From positions 3,067,263 to 3,131,262 of the forward strand of contig NZ_LFZV01000001.1 in the NCBI RefSeq assembly GCF_001183965.1: a stretch of 64,000 nucleotides of DNA. Reading direction: 5' to 3'. Numbering within the stretch: the first letter of the stretch is position 1; every line of letters starts with the position of its first letter. This document shows, piece after piece, positions 58,510 through 64,000 of the stretch. This DNA is from Bacillus sp. FJAT-27916 (GTDB lineage: Bacteria; Bacillota; Bacilli; Bacillales; Pradoshiaceae). The notes below the pieces were generated by a model. The model ran no database searches. It was not told the origin of the DNA and saw nothing but the letters and a program-made list of their open reading frames with translations. Both the position numbers and the translations under genes were made by a program.

Positions 58510-60366
58510 CTAGCTCTCGCCATCCAAAACAGAGGCAAGCTCTTCATAAAGTTCTTCACGCCTCCTCATCAATTCCCCCTGCTGCTTCGTTAATTTTCTC
58601 AGGATTTCTGTATCGTTTCCCTTTTGAAGCTTTTCTGAAATCTCACATAAGGACGTTTCTACCTTCTCTATTCTTTTCTCTAACATCTCTAATTTGTTTT
58701 CTGCTTTGTTGAAGCTCACCCTTGGCTCAACTGCTTGCGGCAAGCGGTCCGCTCTCTCCCTTGCGTAAGAATAGTTCCCAACATAGGTAACCAATTGCTG
58801 ATTACTTAACCAATACGTTTTCGGAAATAACTTATTGAGTAAGTAACGATCATGGCTGACTGCAAGGATTGTTCCCTCGAATTCAGCGAGTGCATCCTCA
58901 AGCACTTCTCTTGAATCAATATCTAAATGGTTGGTCGGTTCATCGAGGATGAGAAAATTGATATCCTGATACATCAATTCGGCAAGCCTTAGACGCATTC
59001 GTTCACCGCCGCTTAATTGCGTGATTTTTTGAAAGACCTTTGGTCCATAGAAGAGGAAGCGTGCCAGGATATGCCTGGCCTCCCCTTCCGTTACACTAAC
59101 CTCGCGGCGAAAGCGCTCGAGGATGGTCAAGTCCTTCTCATCCCTGAATAAATGTTGGGACAGATAACCAATCTTCAAGTTGCTTCCGCATTTCACAACT
59201 CCTTGGTCCGCTTTTTCCTCTCCAAGTATCATTTTCAGAATGGTTGATTTCCCTGTTCCATTTGCTCCAACGATGGCTGCCTTTTCTCCATATTGTAGGT
59301 GGAGATTAACATCATGGAACAGTTTATTACCGTCAAATTGCTTCGAGACAGCTGATAGCTGAATAACGTCCTTCCCGCTTCTGTCTGCCATATCAAGTTC
59401 AAGGCCAATCTTACGCTTTTCCAGGACAGGCTTCTTCAACTTCTCCATGCGCTCTAGGGCACGCTCCATATTCGTTGCCCGCCTGTGAAGAGCCGCACTT
59501 GGCGGGTTTGCCTGGTTCGCCCACTCCCGCAGGCGCTTGATGGCCTCCTTCATCTTCTTGATCTTCCGCTGCTGTTCCTTATACTCAGCAAATTCAATGA
59601 ACAGACGCTTTTCCTTTTCTTCTGCGAAGGCCGTATAATTCCCGGCATACACATGCACTTCTGAACCATCCATATCCATGATTTTGCTAACTGTCTTATC
59701 CAGAAAGAATCGGTCATGGGATACAATTACGACTGTTCCCGCATAAGAAAGTAAATAATGCTCCAGCCATTCCACCGCCAGAATGTCTAAATGATTTGTC
59801 GGTTCATCAAGGAGCAGCAAATTCGGATTTTGCAGGAGCAATAATCCAAGACCAACCTTGGTCTGCTCCCCTCCGCTCAATGCGCCAAATTCCTTCTTCA
59901 ATAAAGGCTCGAGCCCAAGCCCTGTTGCCACTTTCATCACACGGCTGTCGAGCTCATAGCCACCGGCTTCTTCAAATTGCTCCTGAAGGTCTCCATACTG
60001 CTTCAGAAGACGCTCCGCCATAATTTCGTCCTGCTCGGTGGACAGCCTTCCCTCTAATTCGCTCAATTGCCTTTTCCATTGCAGTTCTTTCGCAAAGGCA
60101 GAGAGCAAACACTCATACACAACTTCTTCCTTCGCTGCGGACTGGATTTGTGCTAACAATCCGGCAGAGGTGCCCTTTTTCATGTGAATAGCTCCCGTGT
60201 CCAGATTCTCCTGCCCTGCCAATAGCTTCAGAATCGTTGATTTGCCGCAGCCATTTGGCCCGACAATCCCGATTCTTTCCCCCTCTTTGATTTCAAAGGT
60301 TACGTTCTCAAATATATAGGTTCCTCCATAGCTTTTTCCGATATCACGTACACTGCATAGTATCAT
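58510..60366 (-). CDS. ABC-F family ATPase, probable ribosome-protection type
   Basis: The 618-residue protein has two ABC domains and no membrane helices. Walker A motifs are GPNGCGKST and GANGTGKST; signature motifs LSGGEQTKVGL and LSGGERMRLRL; Walker B LLLLDEPTNHLD and FLILDEPTNHLD. The linker (REWANQANPPSAALHRRATNMERALERMEKL) would reach the ribosomal exit or peptidyl-transfer site. ATG 60366 has AAGGAG nine bases upstream; earlier in-frame starts lie in the leader terminator. The leader ORF and terminator upstream point to drug-induced attenuation. A housekeeping YdiF/YfmR-like role is the alternative. Confidence 0.88.
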   Translation of the reverse strand: MILCSVRDIGKSYGGTYIFENVTFEIKEGERIGIVGPNGCGKSTILKLLAGQENLDTGAIHMKKGTSAGLLAQIQSAAKEEVVYECLLSAFAKELQWKRQLSELEGRLSTEQDEIMAERLLKQYGDLQEQFEEAGGYELDSRVMKVATGLGLEPLLKKEFGALSGGEQTKVGLGLLLLQNPNLLLLDEPTNHLDILAVEWLEHYLLSYAGTVVIVSHDRFFLDKTVSKIMDMDGSEVHVYAGNYTAFAEEKEKRLFIEFAEYKEQQRKIKKMKEAIKRLREWANQANPPSAALHRRATNMERALERMEKLKKPVLEKRKIGLELDMADRSGKDVIQLSAVSKQFDGNKLFHDVNLHLQYGEKAAIVGANGTGKSTILKMILGEEKADQGVVKCGSNLKIGYLSQHLFRDEKDLTILERFRREVSVTEGEARHILARFLFYGPKVFQKITQLSGGERMRLRLAELMYQDINFLILDEPTNHLDIDSREVLEDALAEFEGTILAVSHDRYLLNKLFPKTYWLSNQQLVTYVGNYSYARERADRLPQAVEPRVSFNKAENKLEMLEKRIEKVETSLCEISEKLQKGNDTEILRKLTKQQGELMRRREELYEELASVLDGES

Positions 60367-60403
60367 TTGTATGAACTCCTTTTTCATGTCCATACCCTTT
60401 AAT

Positions 60404-60447
60404 AAAAAAAGCCATGGAAAAGTCATTATAAGACTTCCCATGGCTTC
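60404..60447 (-). terminator. Leader terminator (attenuator) of the ABC-F gene
   Basis: On the minus strand GCCATGG (60438-60444) pairs with CCATGGC (60411-60417), an inner AAGTC/GACTT stem extends it, and seven T follow. It lies after the leader ORF stop and 38 bp before the ABC-F start codon, in the same orientation as the gene. Confidence 0.85.
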
Positions 60448-60477
60448 TAGCTTTGTTATTCCGCTGGGTATAGAGAC

Positions 60478-60615
60478 TTATAATCGTACTGTTTTCATAT
60501 GAAATTCGGTAAAATTGGGCAGACTTCCCCCTTGGCGAATTTCAGCATGAAAAATGGCACGAATCAATGACAGGTCTTCCAGCCATTGCAAACATGCCTT
60601 AACAGAACGATTCAT
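60478..60615 (-). CDS. Leader ORF (45 aa) upstream of the ABC-F gene
   Basis: ATG 60615 has AAAGGAGGTG five bases upstream. The 45-residue product begins MNRSVKACLQWLEDLSLIRA and ends FHMKTVRL; it has no recognised domain. Its stop lies about 30 bp before the terminator. A translated leader ahead of an intrinsic terminator is the arrangement of vmlR-like attenuated ABC-F genes. The peptide is longer than most leader peptides, so an independent small protein cannot be excluded. Confidence 0.7.
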   Translation of the reverse strand: MNRSVKACLQWLEDLSLIRAIFHAEIRQGGSLPNFTEFHMKTVRL

Positions 60616-60646
60616 CTCTACACCTCCTTTAATCATTGGTCTTCTT

Positions 60647-60675
60647 ATTATAAGTTAAATATTCAGACAAAGCAA
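60647..60675 (-). promoter_or_regulatory. Predicted promoter of the ABC-F leader
   Basis: On the minus strand TTGCTT (60670-60675) and a consensus TATAAT (60647-60652) are spaced 17 bp apart, giving a leader of about 270 nt before the ABC-F start. Confidence 0.55.
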
Positions 60676-60681
60676 ACGGAA

Positions 60682-61233
60682 CTAGAAGTCAGCCTGCCAT
60701 TCCGTGAGCGGCCAATATCTCATATTTACCTTCCCAACAACCTCATCGACCGGAACAAAGCCGAAATGGCGGCTGTCATAGCTCTTATCGCGATTGTCCC
60801 CAAGAACAAAAAGCATCCCTTCAGGCACCTTATCCACACCCATCAAGGACTTCAGCGTGAATGAACCTGTTTGAGCAGATCCAGTTCCTAAATCAGCCTC
60901 ATCCCTTATGTACAATTCCTCTATATACTGCTCGTTAATATAGAGAAATCCATTTCTGTATGTGATCTCATCTCCCGGCAAGCCGATTACCCGCTTCACA
61001 TAATCCTCCCGCTTATTCTTATGAAAGACGATAATATCAAAATGTTCTATATCCCTTTCATCAAATCCAGCCTTGGTGACAATTAAGCGGTTTCCCTCCT
61101 CCAAGGTCGGGGTCATCGATTTGCCCTCCACTCGGTAATTGGAGTACAAATGATTCTGCACCTGCACAAGCAGGACAATTCCACAGACAAATCCAATGCA
61201 CCAATAAAGCAGTCCCTTCCTCCTTGGAGACAT
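60682..61233 (-). CDS. sipV: Signal peptidase I
   Basis: The 183-residue protein has one N-terminal membrane helix (LLYWCIGFVCGIVLLVQVQ), the catalytic Ser39 in VEGKSMTPTL, the catalytic Lys80 in DYVKRVIGLPGD, and VLGDNRDKSYDSRHFGFV. It removes signal peptides at the outer face of the membrane. The yhjE gene lies directly upstream, the same pairing as yhjE-sipV in B. subtilis, which supports that symbol. GGAGGGGG precedes the ATG. Confidence 0.94.
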   Translation of the reverse strand: MSPRRKGLLYWCIGFVCGIVLLVQVQNHLYSNYRVEGKSMTPTLEEGNRLIVTKAGFDERDIEHFDIIVFHKNKREDYVKRVIGLPGDEITYRNGFLYINEQYIEELYIRDEADLGTGSAQTGSFTLKSLMGVDKVPEGMLFVLGDNRDKSYDSRHFGFVPVDEVVGKVNMRYWPLTEWQADF

Positions 61234-61251
61234 CGTGCCCCCTCCGTTCCT

Positions 61252-61863
61252 TTAGGAATGTTCCTTCTGTCCCGTCTTATTCAATCGAATCTCCACCTGT
61301 TTGCCGACTATCCAAAGAATAAAGATAATCACACCCATAATGACAGATTTAATCGGCTCTCGAATGAGCGACATGATATCGTGGCCGATATAGCTGATGG
61401 TAAAGATCATAACCATCTTCCCGCCAAAGACCGCAATCATATATTGTTTTGGGCTGATGTCCGACAAGCCGCTGACGATATTGACGATTGCTGACGGAGT
61501 GAAAGGAAAGCACAGAAGGATGAATAAAGGCCCAAACCCATGCCGATCTATCCAGCTCATCGCCTTTTGGACGGCTGGATGCCTGTGCACAAAGGAGGTT
61601 GTCCGCTTCCGGCCGTACATTCTCGCCAAATAAAAGACGACCATCGCACCTGCCACCGCGCCTGTCCAAGATAATAAAAACCCTATCCAAAGGCCGAATG
61701 CATTAGCATTAGCCGTAACGAATACAAATAAAGGAAGAAACGGTAAGAATGCTTCTAAAAAGGGCAATAATAAGCCTGGTATCGGCCCTAAATTCCGGTA
61801 ATCGCTTATTAATTCCGCAAGCCGTTCCATTGTTAGCCATTCGGTCAACCAGCTTAAATCCAT
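61252..61863 (-). CDS. yhjE: TVP38/TMEM64 (DedA-like/VTT) membrane protein
   Basis: The 203-residue protein has four to five membrane helices. The VTT domain has PIPGLLLPFLEAFLPFLPLFVFVTANANAFG, FLLSWTGAVAGAMVVFYLARMYGR and FTPSAIVNIVSGLSDI. Relatives are proposed lipid scramblases or transporters. It is 18 bp ahead of the signal peptidase gene and most likely in one operon with it. Confidence 0.92.
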   Translation of the reverse strand: MDLSWLTEWLTMERLAELISDYRNLGPIPGLLLPFLEAFLPFLPLFVFVTANANAFGLWIGFLLSWTGAVAGAMVVFYLARMYGRKRTTSFVHRHPAVQKAMSWIDRHGFGPLFILLCFPFTPSAIVNIVSGLSDISPKQYMIAVFGGKMVMIFTISYIGHDIMSLIREPIKSVIMGVIIFILWIVGKQVEIRLNKTGQKEHS

Positions 61864-62086
61864 AAAATCTCCTCACCAATCAATGACTGCTGTCAGTCAG
61901 TTCATAATAGGTAATTTCATTTCCGCTCATTGGATTAGACGAACTCATTACCTTCATACTTATTATATCAGATAGTACTATATATCATCTTTCGGCAGAA
62001 ATTAAACTTGTCAAAAATCACTGGACCTATTATCCTATATACAAACATATGTTCGTATTAATACATTTGAAAGGACGCGATTCCAA

Positions 62087-62461
62087 ATGACCCGCATCCC
62101 CACCGAAGATCGAAATATAATGGAAAAGGCTATTTATTTGCCGATGGTGCTTACAATTCTCACGAGAGATTTGAAAGCCGTTGAGGCGGCACCATTCAAA
62201 CTAAAACAGCCTTACGTTCTTTTAATTGAGGAAACAATGAAGCAGGTTCAGCATGAGTTAAAAGCTGTGAGCCGCTATATGAGGACCCATCAGCTAAAGG
62301 TCGAAGAATCAAAAAGGGATGAATCCTTCACATTATTTCTCTTTCTATATAAAGGGTATGAGGAATATCATAATTACTTTAACCCGCGTATTCGCAATAA
62401 AGTTCAGGAATTATTAGAGTACTATTTCATTAAGCAATGGCAGGGAAAGAAGGATGCTTAA
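62087..62461 (+). CDS. yhjD: YhjD family protein
   Basis: The 124-residue soluble protein has IYLPMVLTILTRDLKAVEAAPFKLKQPYVLLIEETMKQVQHELKAVSRYM and YFNPRIRNKVQELLEYYF, matching B. subtilis YhjD as I recall it. It is probably mostly helical; function unknown. It converges on comK with a 4-bp overlap, and AAAGGA precedes the ATG. Confidence 0.85.
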   Translation: MTRIPTEDRNIMEKAIYLPMVLTILTRDLKAVEAAPFKLKQPYVLLIEETMKQVQHELKAVSRYMRTHQLKVEESKRDESFTLFLFLYKGYEEYHNYFNPRIRNKVQELLEYYFIKQWQGKKDA

Positions 62462-63054
62462 TGTTTATCAAAACCATTGCGGGAGGATTCAGATAAAGCT
62501 CCCTTCAAATGAAACGCCGAATGTCCATCATTCACCTGCATGTAATTATACAAATAGTTAGTCTGCCTGACGGTCTCCTCCATTTTTTGATGAAGCTTTG
62601 ACTTCAATAATGCAGTCCGAAGCATCTGATTCTCGATGATACTGTAGGAAACCGGAATCAGAATGGACTGCTTGTTCCGGAAGTTAATCTGCGTTTTGGC
62701 AGGTGCGATGCGGATTCTCGAAACGATATGTTCATAGGATAGCCAAACGCACGTATCCCTATGAGGAGAAGTCGTCGGAAAAAAGAACAGGCCATTTGCC
62801 GGGTCGAGAGCAATTGGAACCTTATGCGAGATATTCAGGAGCTCCTTCGTCCCTTCACACCTGCCATCGAAACTTGATCCAAAATACTTGCAGCTTGTTT
62901 TAACGACATCAAGCGGCTTTTGCGGAACAAGGAATTCTTCATCGAATTCGATGATTTTTGAATACGTTTTATAGCCATATTCCACTGGGATCACAGCAAA
63001 CGTGTAAGGACTTATTTCATACTCTTCCTTTTGATTTATGAAGCGTTCTTCCAT
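62458..63054 (-). CDS. comK: Competence transcription factor ComK
   Basis: The 198-residue protein contains YKTYSKIIEFDEEFLVPQKPLDVVKTSCKYFGSSFDGRCEGTKELLNISHKVPIALDPANGLFFFPTTSPHRDTCVWLSYEHI, aligning with the conserved core of ComK (K-P-L, S-C-x-F-F-G-S-S, I-S-H-K-x-P-I). ComK activates DNA-uptake genes. The ATG at 63054 has AAGGAGG five bases upstream; an in-frame TTG at 63072 is upstream of that site. No clear paired AAAA-N5-TTTT box was found upstream by eye. Confidence 0.92.
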   Translation of the reverse strand: MEERFINQKEEYEISPYTFAVIPVEYGYKTYSKIIEFDEEFLVPQKPLDVVKTSCKYFGSSFDGRCEGTKELLNISHKVPIALDPANGLFFFPTTSPHRDTCVWLSYEHIVSRIRIAPAKTQINFRNKQSILIPVSYSIIENQMLRTALLKSKLHQKMEETVRQTNYLYNYMQVNDGHSAFHLKGALSESSRNGFDKH

Positions 63055-63107
63055 GACTTCCTCCTTATTCAAGACAAATTTACTACCTTAGTAACAATAT
63101 ACCATAC

Positions 63108-63136
63108 CATATAGTAAATAAGTCATATTTTGTCAA
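63108..63136 (-). promoter_or_regulatory. Predicted promoter of comK
   Basis: On the minus strand a consensus TTGACA (63131-63136) and TATATG (63108-63113) are 17 bp apart, about 55 bp upstream of the start codon. Confidence 0.5.
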
Positions 63137-63258
63137 AAAAATCCAAATATTAGTTTATGCTAGATTAAAAACAAAATAATTATCAGAATTATTAAAACAT
63201 TCAGTTGTTTTTTCTCCCCAACTGCTATATAATAAAAAAAAGCAACGGGGGGATTCAT

Positions 63259-63486
63259 ATGAATCACGAAAAAGCAAATACAGATATTGTCAACGCTGAT
63301 GTGACTGCTGCCCAGGGACTAACTGAAGAAGTATTAGTGGATATGATGATTTACGAAGCCCAATTAACCCATGCAAAGCGAAAACTTAAGGACCAGATTG
63401 ATCTGGCCTTAGACAAAAAGGATAAAGAGTTATTCCTTCAATTATCCTCTGAACTGATTGAATTAGAGAAGAACTTCGGGAATTAA
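63259..63486 (+). CDS. IDEAL domain protein
   Basis: The 75-residue protein has LTEEVLVDMMIYEAQLTHAKRKLKDQIDLALDKKDKELFLQLSSELIELE, matching the short IDEAL motif region named for its conserved residues. Such small proteins are found only in Bacillus relatives; the role is unknown. ATG 63259 has GGGGGGA upstream; the frame extends to 63205 without a second ribosome site. It is divergent from comK. Confidence 0.8.
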   Translation: MNHEKANTDIVNADVTAAQGLTEEVLVDMMIYEAQLTHAKRKLKDQIDLALDKKDKELFLQLSSELIELEKNFGN

Positions 63487-63499
63487 TAAATGGACCAAT

Positions 63500-63535
63500 A
63501 AAAACGCCTCTTCCACTGCAGGAGGCGTTTTTATT
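63500..63535. terminator. Terminator of the IDEAL-domain gene
   Basis: AAAACGCCTC (63501-63510) pairs with GAGGCGTTTT (63522-63531), followed by TTATT; A-rich sequence on the left flank makes it bidirectional. Confidence 0.85.
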
Positions 63536-63562
63536 ATGACGGATTACAAATAAAGGCCAACA

Positions 63563-63598
63563 TCGAAGGCTGTCTGCATAAATGCAGACAGCCTTCGA
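63563..63598. repeat. Perfect inverted repeat, 17-bp stem with 2-base loop
   Basis: TCGAAGGCTGTCTGCAT (63563-63579) is followed by AA and its exact reverse complement (63582-63598). No T run follows on either strand. It lies between the IDEAL gene terminator and the M48 peptidase gene. Confidence 0.9.
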
Positions 63599-63748
63599 AT
63601 AACTAGTGAATCTTTCTTCGATGCTCTAAATGAATACCAATATGCCAACCCCTAGCATGACCACTGAGATCAAGAGCCATATGCTCCTTCCATAAAAGGC
63701 AAGGAGAAGAAAGGAACCCGTTTCCTCTTGAATCGAATATCCTTTATC

Positions 63749-64000
63749 TTAATGATGATTCTTCTCATATTGTTTGACAAGCTGGATTCTCTCAAGCATC
63801 GATGGATGACTGTTGCGGAACAGTTTGACAAGATATGGCGGATTCATTTGACTTAAGCCGCTTTCCGAAAGCTTCTGGAATGAGGTAATAGCTGCATCCG
63901 GATTATCCGTCATCTTAAGAGCATATTCATCTGCCCTCGTTTCCTGTACACGTGATACATAATTGGTGATTGGGTTTGCGGCAAACAAGAGAATTGAGGT
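63749..64000 (-). CDS. M48 family metallopeptidase (C-terminal part; 5' end beyond window)
   Basis: The frame is open to the window edge and encodes the last 83 residues. NPITNYVSRVQETRADEYALKMT carries the third zinc-ligand glutamate region (Q-E-x-x-A-D-x-x-A) of Ste24/HtpX-like peptidases, and HPSMLERIQLV is the usual end. The HEXXH site lies outside the window. A YhfN-like CAAX-type protease is plausible given the comK neighbourhood. Confidence 0.85.
   Translation of the reverse strand, partial: TSILLFAANPITNYVSRVQETRADEYALKMTDNPDAAITSFQKLSESGLSQMNPPYLVKLFRNSHPSMLERIQLVKQYEKNHH

Noticed and set aside
63055-63258. ComK autoregulatory K-box upstream of comK
   Set aside because: The region is AT-rich with A and T runs, but no pair of AAAA-N5-TTTT boxes at the known spacings was found by eye.

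Overview
The window comes from a spore-forming member of the Bacillaceae (low-to-moderate GC, strong AGGAGG-type ribosome sites, many TTG/GTG starts). Support comes from a complete gerPA-F spore-germination operon, addBA, comK, yajQ, yitS/yitT and the yisK-yisL-yisN-asnO neighbourhood. Gene order resembles Bacillus subtilis in several blocks, recalled from general knowledge and not aligned here. No tRNA, rRNA, CRISPR array or prophage was seen.

Layout. 1-1750: the 5' part of a group IIC intron with its reverse transcriptase, inserted just behind the terminator of the next locus. 1792-16982 (minus strand): a Wzx/Wzy-type exopolysaccharide operon. It carries a Wzz-like modulator and tyrosine kinase, two hexose-1-phosphate nucleotidyltransferases plus a mannose-1-phosphate guanylyltransferase, an initiating sugar transferase, flippase, three further glycosyltransferases, an acyltransferase, a SinR-like repressor, a beta-helix protein, a polymerase and a SAF-domain dehydrogenase. 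Its promoter region carries an inverted repeat with the architecture of a SinR operator. 17406-21127: yitT, yitS, a 44-aa protein, yajQ and a stress-type short-chain dehydrogenase. 21172-32115: ribokinase and a maltodextrin locus (LacI-type repressor, oligo-glucosidase, a membrane-anchored amylase-like protein lacking its catalytic residues, MalG/MalF/MalE-type transporter) facing a divergent cytoplasmic neopullulanase; two LacI/CcpA-type operators lie between the divergent promoters. 32155-39495: DUF1648 protein, asnO, yisN, a nine-copy 85-bp tandem repeat, yisL, yisK, a P-loop kinase and a DUF418 protein. 39723-41597: gerPABCDEF. 41739-44786: methyltransferase, and an FNR-type regulator with four FNR-like cysteines divergent from a DUF1858-DUF438 pair with a perfect TGTGA-N6-TCACA box between them. 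44853-46153: two acetyltransferases. 46404-53592: addBA. 53752-58415: SDR, GNAT, VOC, a membrane protein, a DUF1287 protein and two unrecognised small genes. 58510-60615: an ABC-F gene behind a leader with a 45-codon ORF and a rho-independent terminator, the layout of attenuated antibiotic-resistance ABC-F genes. 60682-64000: signal peptidase I, yhjE, yhjD, comK, an IDEAL-domain protein and the end of an M48 peptidase.

The points most worth following are the SinR homologue and SinR-type operator in one EPS locus, the catalytically dead amylase, the 85-bp repeat array with G-quadruplex motifs, the FNR/DUF438 redox module, and the attenuated ABC-F gene. All motif and promoter calls are by eye; no database search or folding program was run.
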